DNA from: a virus | Length of the DNA: 29,357 nucleotides | Virus record (IMG/VR): IMGVR_UViG_3300003322_000790 | Span: 1 to 29,357 of that record | Reading direction: 5' to 3' (one strand) | Shown: piece by piece, positions 1 to 10,679 of the stretch | How the letters are laid out: the number at the start of each line of letters is the position of its first letter | Position numbering within the stretch: the first letter of the stretch is position 1 | Program-made: the position numbers and the translations under genes | The notes under the pieces: generated by a model | Database searches by the model: none | Told to the model about the DNA's origin: nothing | Seen by the model: the letters and a program-made list of their open reading frames with translations, nothing else

Positions 1-13
1 ATTTTAAATTATA

Positions 14-40
14 TAATTCCTATAGTAATAATAGGAATTA
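14..40 (-). terminator. Hairpin after the portal gene (weak terminator candidate)
   Basis: A perfect 10-bp inverted repeat (arms 14-23 and 31-40, 7-nt loop) lies about 40 nt beyond the portal stop codon, in an 81-nt AT-rich non-coding gap. Read leftward, the stem is followed by an A/U-rich tail with no clean U-run, and it has only two G-C pairs. It could be a weak terminator, an mRNA processing or stability hairpin, or an operator before the next leftward gene, which lies outside the window. Confidence 0.4.
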
Positions 41-81
41 AAATCAAATTTATATTATTAATTTATATTTCAAAAAAAAAG

Positions 82-2427
82 TTATATAGACTTGTTGACG
101 GAAGTCGCCAGCTTGGCATTAGCATCTATCTGGTGACCAAAAACTTTCGCTTGAGCTTGAATACTTGCAGAATCATTATCTCCTTGCTTCTTCATTGCTT
201 CTATCATGTACTGACCCTGCAACTGTACTTGCAATCTTTCCATTTCTAACTGATGCTGAAGTTGCAAAGTCTGTTGTTTAGCTTGTTCTGTGGCTTGGGC
301 TACCTGCATGTTTCCCATGTTTTGCTGTTGCACGAGCTCCATTTGCCTTTGATGCGCTAATTCCTGGCCTTTCTTTACTTTGTAATCAAGCAGAATCATC
401 GCCTGTTTCATGTTTTGGCAGGATTCTATTTGTATTCTGTCTGCTATGCTTAGTATCCCTTGTGAATCTTTAAGGTTTATCTGCTGGTATAGTTCTTGTT
501 TTTGTTCGGCGGTCATTACATCTTGCCAGTAAATACCAAACTCATGCAATGATACATCAGGATTGATACTTAAAAACTGAAGGCTATCTCTACCCAATGC
601 TTTCACATATCCTTCTATGCGTTTCCCTTCTTTATTAGCTATTTTGACTGATATTTGAAGTTTTAGAATCAAAGCATCCGCTAATCTTACCTGTAATGCT
701 TTATCAGCATTGCTCACCAAAAAAATAGCATTATTTGTTGATTCGTTTGCAAGTTGTAATCCTGTAGTCAACATTTTAGGATCGGGTGAATTTGCTGTTG
801 CCTGATTAAGGCCAGATATTTCGTACATCATTTGTACGCAATTAAGAAGGTCTTGATACAGTTGAGGGAAAGCCGCAAGTTGGCCTGTTGCCTCTATCCA
901 TCCCGGTTTGTAATTAGGGTTGTTTGAAATACCACCGGAACTACGATAAGCTAAAACGCCATCAGTAAACATAAAATCAATTAATTCTTTTGCCGTCATC
1001 CCTAAACCGCTTTTACCTAAAGCAGCGCTATCCATAGCATCTAAATCAAGATAGATAAGGTAAGGCAAAAGTTTCTTTTTTAAGTCCTGTAGTTTTAACC
1101 ATGTTTGTTGATAAGCATCTGCAATTGGTATTAATCTTTTGGTCAAGCCAACATATTTCATTTCATAGAAATTCCATGCCTGTAAATGATAACTTAGTTT
1201 AGTATCTCTCCAATTTGAATTTTTCCTGCCCATATTTTGGGCAAGACCATAATCATACATGTAATCGCTGTTAACTATCCACTTAGTTTTATAGATAACT
1301 TTTCTGGTAAGATCTTTATACTTTGGAGTAGCTTCTCCTTTGTCTTCTTCTGGCACTGATGGCAGTTGTTCTACACTACCATCGGGTAAAACATAAGTGT
1401 TGCTTTTTTGCAGGAACTGTATGTTTTTATAATCTGATTTTAAAAATCTGTTATTGCCTCTTTTGTCTATCTCGTTTTTATATACAGTAGTGTTCCATGA
1501 AAAAAATTCAAAGTCTAATACTTGTACCCTAAATAGTTTCCAGTTGGTTCCGGGAGACATATAAGGATAGTAATCTCTCGGGTTACCCCACTGATTTCTT
1601 GTTTTTTTACATATCTCATCTATCTGTAATGGAGTAAAATATTTTGCGATATCAGCAAGCATTACCAATTGTAATTCTCCAATGTGTTGAGCATCTGAAA
1701 AGTCTGATTTTAAACAAAAAGAAGTAACTAAATTTTTAGCAATGACTTCCCTAAATCTTACTTCACCATTTTCATCAATCCATTCTTTATATCCACCCAG
1801 ACCTGCATCTACAAGCTCTTCGATTGTTCTTAATCTTAGAGCATCCATGTTATTTCTTTCCTGAATTAATTTTAACCCTAATTCGGCCTCCATTGCCAAA
1901 ATATGCTTATACCCAAAATCCATTTGCATCTGAAGCGCATCCATGTCTTCAGGTTCGCCGGGATTAGCTGCAAGTATGGGTGAATTTGCCAAAGGAGAAC
2001 CTGCCTGTTGAAGCATTTGACGCATCATTATTTTAATTTTCATTTCATTAAAATACTTATCTTCTTCACTTTTTGCTAAGGGGTCAACGGCTTGCGCTTC
2101 TAAGGTGATTTGTCTTTGAAATAATTTTGAAATCATTATTTCCCTGAACTTAGGAAGTATAGCTAAAGGAGTAAAATCTTTATTTAAATTAGTAGTATCT
2201 GTAATGTCTGTTTTTAAAGGGGTTTCTTTGTACTTATCAATAGATTGTTCTGCACGGGCATAATCTTTAATAACATTATAGTCTCTTACACCACGCCAAT
2301 AAAACCCAAGTGGCGTATTACCATTCGCATCAGACCAAGCAGCCTTTATGTACTGCAATATAAATTCATATCCTTTATTTTTAGGATCTATCTGATGTGA
2401 TGGATAGCCAACTATTCCTTCTGACAT
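82..2427 (-). CDS. Portal protein, crAss-like podovirus type
   Basis: This is the dodecameric head vertex ring through which DNA is packaged and ejected. The 781-aa length fits large podovirus portals. The central part (about residues 90-600) has the mixed alpha/beta, Trp/Tyr-rich pattern of portal wing and stem regions, including a stretch of the type NSPDPKMLTTGLQLANEST followed by an amphipathic helix. The C-terminal 130 residues are very rich in Gln and Met and predicted coiled coil, as in portals with a helical barrel. It directly follows the large terminase (18-nt gap), the classic terL-portal order. The start is chosen at 2427, preceded by an A/T-rich leader typical of Bacteroidota. 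The call rests on family resemblance and position; there is no diagnostic short motif. Confidence 0.85.
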   Translation of the reverse strand: MSEGIVGYPSHQIDPKNKGYEFILQYIKAAWSDANGNTPLGFYWRGVRDYNVIKDYARAEQSIDKYKETPLKTDITDTTNLNKDFTPLAILPKFREIMISKLFQRQITLEAQAVDPLAKSEEDKYFNEMKIKIMMRQMLQQAGSPLANSPILAANPGEPEDMDALQMQMDFGYKHILAMEAELGLKLIQERNNMDALRLRTIEELVDAGLGGYKEWIDENGEVRFREVIAKNLVTSFCLKSDFSDAQHIGELQLVMLADIAKYFTPLQIDEICKKTRNQWGNPRDYYPYMSPGTNWKLFRVQVLDFEFFSWNTTVYKNEIDKRGNNRFLKSDYKNIQFLQKSNTYVLPDGSVEQLPSVPEEDKGEATPKYKDLTRKVIYKTKWIVNSDYMYDYGLAQNMGRKNSNWRDTKLSYHLQAWNFYEMKYVGLTKRLIPIADAYQQTWLKLQDLKKKLLPYLIYLDLDAMDSAALGKSGLGMTAKELIDFMFTDGVLAYRSSGGISNNPNYKPGWIEATGQLAAFPQLYQDLLNCVQMMYEISGLNQATANSPDPKMLTTGLQLANESTNNAIFLVSNADKALQVRLADALILKLQISVKIANKEGKRIEGYVKALGRDSLQFLSINPDVSLHEFGIYWQDVMTAEQKQELYQQINLKDSQGILSIADRIQIESCQNMKQAMILLDYKVKKGQELAHQRQMELVQQQNMGNMQVAQATEQAKQQTLQLQHQLEMERLQVQLQGQYMIEAMKKQGDNDSASIQAQAKVFGHQIDANAKLATSVNKSI

Positions 2428-2445
2428 ATAATATTTTTTATATAG

Positions 2446-4563
2446 TTAAGAAGCTCTTTGATTCCTTTTGTTACCAAAATAGGTTGTAATATCTACAAGT
2501 TGACCAACCTTTCTTTTTTTCTTTGCCTTTGCTTGAATTAATGTTAACCCAGCAGCCATAGGCTCGTCAAATTTCGTATGATCTTCTACCTTAAACCCTA
2601 ACCATCCAGTATCTTTTCTAAGTAAACTTTTAAACATTACTCTTCGAATAAATTGATTTATATATGCTTCTGTTTCTTTACAAATGTTTTGAATTGTATC
2701 ATCTCCTGTATGTATTCCGGGTTCAACTTCACCATAGATCCAAGTTAAAAATTTAGCACATCCTTCGTCAGTAAAATATTTCTTCCAATGGTTTACATTC
2801 CTTTCAAATAACCCTTCACAACCGCACCACCAACACATCATTAGAATATCTTCATTGGCTAAATCTGTGCTTTCTTCTCTAAAAGCATACTTCAAACAGA
2901 ACATATCATCATAATCTTCATCTGGACTTAATTCATTCGCTATCTGATATGCAAAGGCAGCGCAATTTGATCTTCTTTTTTCTTTTGTTTTATCATATTT
3001 GAAAGGGTCACATCCTATTGAAATAGCATCATTATTATTTGGAACAAACGACAGCCCATTGAAAAATACCTTGTTAGGTTCTTTTGGCTCCCACCCAACT
3101 ACTCTTTCAAATTTACCATTTGGATTTGAAACCCATTTAACTTTACTTGGTGCATACTCAATTCTCCCATCATGTAATTTTTTCTCTATTTTAATCCTTA
3201 CCCCATTTTCCCATTCTAAATTACCTCTTTCAGTTAAATGATTGTTCCATGAAATTTCATCAAGCTGATTATTCAATAATTCAGGATTATATAAAGCTGT
3301 TTCACCGTCTGCTGAAAAAGCTTGTTTAAATGTCTGCGGATTTTTTCTTTTAAAAGAACTTAACCCACGCAAATCATTTTTATTCTCATAGTCCTTAATC
3401 TTATTGGCTAAAAATATCTTTGCCTTTACTTCATCTGGTCTCCCATATTTATCAAAAAACATTCCCCTATACGCTGGAAGAAAATAGGTATAAAGTCCAG
3501 AAGTAGTCATCCCATTGTCATCTCTTTCTAATGGATTACTATCTGCTGTTAATTCCTGAAATTCATAATTTTCTTCTTCCCCTTTATCCGGTTCTACCGT
3601 GGTTGTGTACCAATGCTTTCCTTTTAACTCACCATCTATTTCAGTACAATACCTTACTACATTTTGCCTTTCTTTTATAGAAACAGGACGCTTCGTTTTT
3701 CCTGCTTCATCACTTATATAAGTATGCAGTTCAGGGCCGTCATACGCTGATTCAGTAGAAGGTGCTGTATCAAAAAAACTTTCTAGTGGCTCTTCATTTT
3801 CATTATCATCCTCATCAATTTTACTTCCCCTACGAGCAGTTGCGAAAAGCCTTAATTCATTGGGCTCTTCTCCTTTCATTTTATCGTAACGTGGCCTAAA
3901 GAAATCTGGAAGTTTTTGCCACGGCTGGATGACAGCTTTAAAAAACATCTTTTCTACATCATCATCGCTTTTAGATTGAGCGCCAGCATGATGGTTTTTC
4001 ATCCGTGAAAATCTCTCATACGCCCAACAGCCAACACGAGCCGTTTTACCATTTTTTCTTTTAGTTAATTCATTTAGACCTAAACACAAGGGATCTTCCA
4101 TACAATAAGCTACTACATAAAATAAATCCCTGTCAGGCTCACGATAATCCATGAATTTACCCTGAAACTTCCAATATGTTATGTACACATAATGCAAGCC
4201 TGTTATATAGGTAAGTTCACTTTTTTTTAGTACAGGATTGTAATTCCAAAACCAAACACCGCGAAATCTTCTGCGCCATTCTCTTACTCTTATCTTTTCC
4301 AAATAAGGATCAACATAAGTTTTATCAAGTAGTTGAACTTCTTTTTCCTTCTTTCTTCTTTGGTTGTAATCCCATTCAAGCTTTGGCCTCTCCCAATATT
4401 GCTCCTCAGGTATATCGGATCGTTTAAGTATATCAGCTTCTTGTATTTTGCCATTAGCAGAGTTGAACCCATATCCATACGGAGGAACCCAACAGCGATA
4501 GGTAAACCCAAATGCGTTATCAGGTATCTCAAATAAAATCCCATTTTCTATTTCATTAAACAT
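2446..4563 (-). CDS. terL: Terminase large subunit (packaging ATPase and nuclease)
   Basis: This motor protein pumps DNA into the prohead and cuts the concatemer. The N-terminal ATPase shows a Walker A-like loop (TKRKNGKT, near residue 170), a Walker B with catalytic Glu (TYISDEAG, near 286) and a coupling motif (WYTTTVE, near 320). The C-terminal RNase H-like nuclease starts with a conserved Asp (SIGCDPFKYD, near 519), has an acidic position around ERNVN, and ends with an acidic residue in FDEPMAAGLT (near 667). At 705 aa it is at the upper end for terminases, with a roughly 110-aa N-terminal extension rich in Trp and Tyr. It overlaps the preceding small coiled-coil gene by 8 nt, which suggests translational coupling, and is followed by the portal. 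Confidence 0.93.
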   Translation of the reverse strand: MFNEIENGILFEIPDNAFGFTYRCWVPPYGYGFNSANGKIQEADILKRSDIPEEQYWERPKLEWDYNQRRKKEKEVQLLDKTYVDPYLEKIRVREWRRRFRGVWFWNYNPVLKKSELTYITGLHYVYITYWKFQGKFMDYREPDRDLFYVVAYCMEDPLCLGLNELTKRKNGKTARVGCWAYERFSRMKNHHAGAQSKSDDDVEKMFFKAVIQPWQKLPDFFRPRYDKMKGEEPNELRLFATARRGSKIDEDDNENEEPLESFFDTAPSTESAYDGPELHTYISDEAGKTKRPVSIKERQNVVRYCTEIDGELKGKHWYTTTVEPDKGEEENYEFQELTADSNPLERDDNGMTTSGLYTYFLPAYRGMFFDKYGRPDEVKAKIFLANKIKDYENKNDLRGLSSFKRKNPQTFKQAFSADGETALYNPELLNNQLDEISWNNHLTERGNLEWENGVRIKIEKKLHDGRIEYAPSKVKWVSNPNGKFERVVGWEPKEPNKVFFNGLSFVPNNNDAISIGCDPFKYDKTKEKRRSNCAAFAYQIANELSPDEDYDDMFCLKYAFREESTDLANEDILMMCWWCGCEGLFERNVNHWKKYFTDEGCAKFLTWIYGEVEPGIHTGDDTIQNICKETEAYINQFIRRVMFKSLLRKDTGWLGFKVEDHTKFDEPMAAGLTLIQAKAKKKRKVGQLVDITTYFGNKRNQRAS

Positions 4564-4894
4564 CTCCGTCTGTTATTGAACTTGCAGAAATTGGTCTATA
4601 CTCTTGCTTTACTTTATCCCCTTCTATCTTCAATTCTACCTTTAAAGCATTTACTGATTGAATCATTTTGGTCAATCCTTCCCATAATCCTTTAGCTCTC
4701 TCGTATTCGTTCATTTTGCCTTTGTCTTCGGTAGAAATGTTATTCTTAATTTTAAATTCTTTTAAATATTCGTTTTGCTGTTTTAATATATTTACCAATA
4801 CCAAATAGCCTTCTTTAGCAGGATCTTCTTCACCTATCCCCATTCTTTCTTTTAGCTCCTTTATTTCATTTTCAAGTTGAGTAATCCTATCCAT
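4556..4894 (-). CDS. Small coiled-coil protein, possible small terminase subunit
   Basis: This 112-aa acidic and basic protein opens with a heptad-like coiled coil (DRITQLENEIKELKERMG) and is largely helical. I do not recognise a family. The case for a small terminase role is positional: it lies immediately upstream of terL and overlaps it by 8 nt, the usual place for terS, and small terminases are helical oligomers of about this size. I cannot see a clear DNA-binding helix-turn-helix, so a packaging accessory or virion protein is equally possible. Confidence 0.4.
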   Translation of the reverse strand: MDRITQLENEIKELKERMGIGEEDPAKEGYLVLVNILKQQNEYLKEFKIKNNISTEDKGKMNEYERAKGLWEGLTKMIQSVNALKVELKIEGDKVKQEYRPISASSITDGDV

Positions 4895-4916
4895 AATTTA
4901 TTCTTCATTTTCGTTA

Positions 4917-7900
4917 TTAGCGTCTCTTATTTGCTCTTTTTAAGAGATCTGCTTGTTTTTCTTTCTTTAATTGAACTGCTTGGGGGACTGGGAACATTTC
5001 TTTTTTTGTTTCTTCAGTAGCCTTTCTTTTTACTGCTGATGTAGCTTCTACTTTTTGTTCTCTGGTTAGATCTTTCCATTGTTTTTTTACTACAGTGTAA
5101 TCTTGTATCACGTTGTATCCTTCCTTATAAAGTTTTTCAATACCTGCTTTTATTTTAGCGTCTCTTTTTTCGGCATATTCTTCAAATTCCTTATCGGTAA
5201 TTGGTTCTTCCTGACCATTGACATATTTTTTAATTTTTGACTTATCAAGTTCATCTGAATTAGTGTTTCTGTGAATAGTTGCTTGTAAATTTTCTTCACC
5301 AGCCTTTTCAGGATAATTTGCATATCCTATACCTAAAAGCGAAGGCAGTAATGTTGTAGCCATTGATAATGCCCCCTGCTGTTCCCAGCTATCAATAACA
5401 TCCGGAACATACATCGGGTAAAGCTGTACGATTTCATACGGGTTGAAATCCTGACCTAATGTATTTTTACCATACCACCAGTTTAGCCCGTAGGAAGTAT
5501 TAGGTGCAAGTTTATTTCTAAAAAAGGTACCTACATTTGTGCCTGCTTTATCTGTAGCTTTATTAGCCTCATATTTAGTAGCAGACGCTCTTTCAAATGC
5601 TGCTCGTGTTAATCTGGTATACAACTTTACATAAGTTCCTAAACCGCCAGTTATATCATAAACATTATTACCAGCCCTTACCTTTAAAAAATCCGCATCA
5701 TCAGGGTCAAGACCTACTTTAGCACCTGCTGCTTTTGCTGCTAACCCCGTTAATACCATAACGCCAACAGTAGAAGCTATATCACCTAATGCTTGCTTCC
5801 TAACTTCTGATGGCATTCGTGTATAATAATATGGATTAAGTAAATTAAATCTTGAAGCCATCAATCTTGCACCATAAAAAGTACTTCCTAAAATCTGTTG
5901 TAATCCACCAGCTTGCTCTAACGATTTTATCATAGAGCCTCTACCAGTCATATTCATTGTCCATTTGGCTGCGTGTTCAAATGCTTTTGGATCAGTTTCT
6001 CTTGTAAGTCCCTGTCTTTCTAAATTGCCAACCATTTTTGTGTATAATTCCATTCTGGCAGTATTTAAAAAAGAATCTGCTGCCCTATTAGAAGCTTTAA
6101 ATGGTTCACTTACCCACGGTATTTTATAAAAGAAACTTTTCTGAAAATCCTCGTTATGTTTTAATGGGTCAGGATTTTTTAAATCATTAAAATGAACCCC
6201 ATCTTTTAAAGCATTTGTATATTCAGGATTACTCTCAATATCAAACATGATTCTATCAAAGTTCTTTTGACTAAACACACTTTTTAACTGCGAACTCATT
6301 GATTTACCAAAAACATCCCATTGCCTCGGATTTAAAGCTAAAGTAACACCTTGTCTAAATGATACCGATAAATCAATTGCTGTTTGTATAAGTCTCCTTA
6401 GTCCTAAAATCTGTTGTGCCTTATCCCACCTTTTTCGCCATTTAGACATTCTTTCATACTCATCTTTAGCCAGTTCAAGTCTTCTTTGTCTTTCCAGCTT
6501 AATGTACTTATCCTGTAATTCTTGTGTTTTCTTATCTAAGACTAACTTAGGTCGTTTAACTAGCTCTTTCGCGTAGTTTTTATTTTTTAAATCGATTTGT
6601 AATTGCTGTATCTTTTTTTGAATATTTGCTTGCCTTGTTTTGTTTTTATCGGAATCAGTTTTAGCGCCAGCTTCATCAGGCGCTTCTTCTGCATCTTTTT
6701 CTTTTTGCTGTTTTTTAATGTCTTTTAACTGCTGTTCAAGTTCTGCGATACGCCTTGTCTTCTCATTTTTTTGTGTGCTTGTTTTAGCATTTTCTTCACC
6801 TTTCCGTGCGGCTTCAATAGCATTTAATAATTTGGCCTCTTTTTGTAGAAGCCGTAAAGCAGCAGCTTTTTCGTTTCTTGTCCCCTCTTTTTCTTTAGGG
6901 TAATCACCGGCTAAAATATCTCTTATCTGATTTTTCGTTACATCAACATCTCCTTTTATCTCATCATGAATTTTAGTTATTATATCGTCTAACTTTGAAA
7001 TACCTTCTTCCAAATAACTTCCTGCCAACTTAACAATGTCAGGAGCAATATCAATTAACTCTTTTGCAAACGGAATAGGTGTAGCGCTTAATTGGCCTCT
7101 TGACTTTTTTAATTTTTCACGGATATTATTTACAATCTCTTTACGCTCTTTTATAAACTGTTCAGATGATTTTTTTTGATTAGGCTCTTTGCTTTTAGAC
7201 GCTTCTTTTTTAACTGTTTCTTCTGCGGCTTTCGTATTCTGTTCATTCTTTAATCTTTCCATTTCAACCTGCAAAGATTCATGCGCTTCTTTGAGGTCTG
7301 CATATTTTTTTTGTTCTTCTTTTATCTGTTCAAAATTCAGTTTATCAATGCCTACGGCACGTTGTTTATCTAAAACAAATTGACCAAAACTATCTTCACT
7401 GATTCTACCTTGTTTTCTGCTTACTAAGCTACGTGCAACTTCGCTACCAGCTTTATCACTTAAATGTACCGCACGGTTAAAACGAGCTAAATTATCCTCA
7501 GTAGGGTTATTTGATAATTCTTTGTCTAAGGCAGACACATACCTATCTAATATTCTTTGTTCAATCTTATCCGGTAATCCTCCTTTTTCTATTTTAGAAA
7601 GCAACTTGTCAATAGGATAGCCCTTTTTAATTCTTTTATATGCTTCAATATCCCATTCATCACTTTTTTCAGGTGTGCGTTCATATTCTGGTAAGCCATG
7701 TTTTAAACGTAACTCTGATGTATCAGCATGACGAATACCTCCACTTCTGCCCTCATCACTAAAAGGCAACTCATCTGCGGGAACAGATGGTGGCGGTTCA
7801 GTAGGTGTAGTTGTTTCTTTTATAGGTTCAGTAGAAATCTCAATTGTTTGCGGACGCTTAATTTCATCCGGCATTATTACTGCTGCTTTTGTTGTTTTTT

Positions 7901-10679
7901 CTGTTGATTGGTCAACTTGATTAGTTGTTTCAGTTGAAGTGCTTTCTTCTTCTGCGGACTTAATATTTTCATTTCTTTTTGTTTCATTTTGTATCTCTGA
8001 TAGTCTGTCATTGATTGCTTTTAATTCCCCTTTTGCTTTTATTCTATCTTTGTCGGATAAAACATTTTCACCTTTGTCATTTTTTTCTTCAAGTTGTTTT
8101 TCAAGTTGCTCTTTCTTTGTCTGTAATTGCTTTTCTGTCTTATCTTCGTAGATAATATTATTTGCTGCGTCAGCCTGCGCTATTGCTTGTTCTACTTTTT
8201 CTTTTTGCTGCTCCGGTATATTTTTACTTAATTCAATAGCTTTTTGCTTTTGAAGATTATTATATAGCCATGATACTTGCTGTTCGGGCGTAAGAGGATT
8301 TTCTCTTGCATTTAATTCAGGAACTAACTGTCTTAATCCTGCGACCTGTTCTACTATGGATATTTTTTTGTTGGCTTCTTCTTGTGTAATATTCCCTTTT
8401 TTTACTTCATCATTTATTTTTTCTATTGTTAGTTGTGGGTTATCCCCTAGTTGATAAATGCGATATTTTTGAGGAAGTGATACATCTTTAAAGTTAGAAA
8501 TAGCATTAATCCCAAACAATGCCAATGAGTTTATTGTTACGTCTTTAACTGATTCTACTGCATTATCTAAAATTTCTTTCCCGCTTAATGGTTTATTAAA
8601 AGCAAACTTATCAGCTAGATCGCTTGCTATAGAAGTGCCGGCTCCATAGATAGCAGCCATTTTTGATGCTTCTTTAGTTACTGAAGTAACTGAGTTCTTT
8701 ATTTTGGTAGCCCATGATTTATTCCCATCAATAACACTTTGCCATGTTTTTTCATCTACCCCTGCAAGTATCTTACCGGCCGTTGTGTTTATACCTAATG
8801 CTCTTTTAGCAATATTTAAATCAGGGTTTATCAAAGCAGCAGAAGCTAAAATAGCTGCATGGACATTCGCATAAGCCATTGGATTAGCTTCGCCATTCTC
8901 CACTGCTTTTTTATAAAAATCATCCTGCATTGAAAGAAACATAGGTACTGAATTACTAAGTGCAGATTGTATTTTTGTTGCCTTTCCAAATAAACCCATT
9001 TCTCCACCCATCGCAAGCCCAATAATATCTCCTAAAGTAGCTGCATTATTAAATAAAGTAGCTTTACTTAAAAGGTTAGCTCTTTGCCCGGCATCTTTAT
9101 TTTCTACTAACTGTATTTTATCTTTGTTGTCTTTTATCAGTTGTGCTGTCTGTTTATATTTTTCTTCGTCTGATAAGTTTCTGTTTTGAATAGCAGCAGC
9201 CTTATCTTGCAACTCTTGTGAAAATTGCCAAATTTCATTTGATTTTACTGATTTTAATTCTTCCGGCACGTAGTCATACGGATTGGTAGCATCTCCTTTT
9301 TTTGAAACCTTGATAAAATTAATATCGGCATCTGATCCGAATATGTTTGTGACTATATTATTTAATGATTCAATAGGATTACCTATAAAAGAATTAGCAG
9401 CATGTGTCACTAAATTACCAAATCCACTTTTACCATAGGCAGGATTATATCCCATCATTTCTTTCATTTGTTCATCCGCTTCTACAGCTTCCAGTAATGG
9501 GAACTTTTTTACTCTTATATTTACATCGGTAAGTTGTGAACTTATATCATCGAATTGTGATTTTAATAACTGAAGCTGTTCAGGAGTAGCGTTATTAGCT
9601 TGCTGATTAATATCAGCTAACCTTTCGTTCATAAATGACTGAAGATTATTAACCCCTATATTTTGAAGTTGCTGATGCATTTCTTCAATACCTTTCCGAT
9701 AATTGAAATCGCTAAACTTTACATTCCGGTCATTTACAATAGCGTCTTCATATTGTTTTGCAAGTTCTGGTTTTAATAATTGTAAGGTTCTTAATCCTGC
9801 ATATTCGTACTCATTTAAATCATTTTTATATGGATTTACTTCAGGGTTGAAATAGTCATTTAGAAGTTTTTTGTTAGATGTATTAATTAAGGGAGCCTTA
9901 TTAGCTGCAAGCAAATTAAGCTTATCATCAAGCTCTTTGCCTGAATAATATTGCTTTAATAAATCCTGCTGTTGTTTTGTCTTACCTATTAGGTCGTCAA
10001 TATCATCTGCATTATCGGTCTGAAGTTCATTAAACTGGTTAGCTACATGAACCCCCACATCTTTAGCAAGACCATATTGAATATTTGATATAGCAGATAG
10101 CCGTTGATATTGAGAAGGATTTACTTGTTTTAATTCAGTGTATTCCTTTAACTTATCCGCATTATCAACCAGCGGATTTTGAGACATTACGGATTTTATC
10201 TCTTCCGGTTTTTGTCCCCATAAATCAGCAAGTGATTTTACTTTTGAATTTAATTCATTATTTACCATCCCTGCCGCCTGATTATCTTTGTCCTGTTGTT
10301 CTTTTGATACAAAAGAATAGCCTCCCGGAACTTGTGAAGATGAGACTTGATTTAATTTAGACGCAGCAGTCAATGTTGACTGTTGATCCTGAAGACTTCT
10401 TATTGATTTAATATCCTCATCCTGACTTATGTTTCCATGAGAAACTGTTTCTTTTGAAACATTTTTTATTTCTTCGCTGTCATATCCTAATGGTTTTGCA
10501 TTTGGGAATTGTTTTAAAAAATCAGAGGTATCAGTAATAGGAATATCATAAGTATCCTTATCTATTTTATAAGACTGAACCTCTACTGCATCAGGAAAAT
10601 CTTTTAAAAATGAGGCACTTTCGTTATCAGGGATAGTATAAACTCCGCTTTTTGTTTTATATGTCTTATCCTTTGGCAT
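4917..10679 (-). CDS. Giant 1920-aa virion/ejection protein (T7 gp16-like position)
   Basis: Probably a virion protein injected into the host with the DNA. Visible parts: two N-terminal repeats (about residues 10-31 and 43-66) sharing the pattern Y-x-IP-x(6)-FLK-x-FP-x-A; a predominantly helical region to about 560; an Ala-rich segment (560-640) that may interact with membrane; long Lys/Glu/Gln coiled coils (about 820-940 and 1110-1400); a Thr/Pro linker near 955-985; and a C-terminal region (about 1410-1800) rich in aromatic residues with a hydrophobic Ala/Gly stretch (GVMVLTGLAAKAAGAK, near 1643). The C-terminal block resembles domains seen in large multi-domain phage ejection proteins. I see no lysozyme or transglycosylase motif. 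It is the last of four cassette genes and starts in a TAATG overlap with the 519-aa gene. The functional call is mainly from size and synteny. Confidence 0.65.
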   Translation of the reverse strand: MPKDKTYKTKSGVYTIPDNESASFLKDFPDAVEVQSYKIDKDTYDIPITDTSDFLKQFPNAKPLGYDSEEIKNVSKETVSHGNISQDEDIKSIRSLQDQQSTLTAASKLNQVSSSQVPGGYSFVSKEQQDKDNQAAGMVNNELNSKVKSLADLWGQKPEEIKSVMSQNPLVDNADKLKEYTELKQVNPSQYQRLSAISNIQYGLAKDVGVHVANQFNELQTDNADDIDDLIGKTKQQQDLLKQYYSGKELDDKLNLLAANKAPLINTSNKKLLNDYFNPEVNPYKNDLNEYEYAGLRTLQLLKPELAKQYEDAIVNDRNVKFSDFNYRKGIEEMHQQLQNIGVNNLQSFMNERLADINQQANNATPEQLQLLKSQFDDISSQLTDVNIRVKKFPLLEAVEADEQMKEMMGYNPAYGKSGFGNLVTHAANSFIGNPIESLNNIVTNIFGSDADINFIKVSKKGDATNPYDYVPEELKSVKSNEIWQFSQELQDKAAAIQNRNLSDEEKYKQTAQLIKDNKDKIQLVENKDAGQRANLLSKATLFNNAATLGDIIGLAMGGEMGLFGKATKIQSALSNSVPMFLSMQDDFYKKAVENGEANPMAYANVHAAILASAALINPDLNIAKRALGINTTAGKILAGVDEKTWQSVIDGNKSWATKIKNSVTSVTKEASKMAAIYGAGTSIASDLADKFAFNKPLSGKEILDNAVESVKDVTINSLALFGINAISNFKDVSLPQKYRIYQLGDNPQLTIEKINDEVKKGNITQEEANKKISIVEQVAGLRQLVPELNARENPLTPEQQVSWLYNNLQKQKAIELSKNIPEQQKEKVEQAIAQADAANNIIYEDKTEKQLQTKKEQLEKQLEEKNDKGENVLSDKDRIKAKGELKAINDRLSEIQNETKRNENIKSAEEESTSTETTNQVDQSTEKTTKAAVIMPDEIKRPQTIEISTEPIKETTTPTEPPPSVPADELPFSDEGRSGGIRHADTSELRLKHGLPEYERTPEKSDEWDIEAYKRIKKGYPIDKLLSKIEKGGLPDKIEQRILDRYVSALDKELSNNPTEDNLARFNRAVHLSDKAGSEVARSLVSRKQGRISEDSFGQFVLDKQRAVGIDKLNFEQIKEEQKKYADLKEAHESLQVEMERLKNEQNTKAAEETVKKEASKSKEPNQKKSSEQFIKERKEIVNNIREKLKKSRGQLSATPIPFAKELIDIAPDIVKLAGSYLEEGISKLDDIITKIHDEIKGDVDVTKNQIRDILAGDYPKEKEGTRNEKAAALRLLQKEAKLLNAIEAARKGEENAKTSTQKNEKTRRIAELEQQLKDIKKQQKEKDAEEAPDEAGAKTDSDKNKTRQANIQKKIQQLQIDLKNKNYAKELVKRPKLVLDKKTQELQDKYIKLERQRRLELAKDEYERMSKWRKRWDKAQQILGLRRLIQTAIDLSVSFRQGVTLALNPRQWDVFGKSMSSQLKSVFSQKNFDRIMFDIESNPEYTNALKDGVHFNDLKNPDPLKHNEDFQKSFFYKIPWVSEPFKASNRAADSFLNTARMELYTKMVGNLERQGLTRETDPKAFEHAAKWTMNMTGRGSMIKSLEQAGGLQQILGSTFYGARLMASRFNLLNPYYYTRMPSEVRKQALGDIASTVGVMVLTGLAAKAAGAKVGLDPDDADFLKVRAGNNVYDITGGLGTYVKLYTRLTRAAFERASATKYEANKATDKAGTNVGTFFRNKLAPNTSYGLNWWYGKNTLGQDFNPYEIVQLYPMYVPDVIDSWEQQGALSMATTLLPSLLGIGYANYPEKAGEENLQATIHRNTNSDELDKSKIKKYVNGQEEPITDKEFEEYAEKRDAKIKAGIEKLYKEGYNVIQDYTVVKKQWKDLTREQKVEATSAVKRKATEETKKEMFPVPQAVQLKKEKQADLLKRANKRR

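Noticed and set aside
4290-4544. Second leftward frame inside the terL 5' end
   Set aside because: Lies fully inside the strongly supported terminase gene in another frame; no independent evidence.
6640-8151. Rightward open frames inside the 1920-aa gene
   Set aside because: Ser/Phe/Cys-rich antisense shadows of the Lys/Glu coiled-coil regions.
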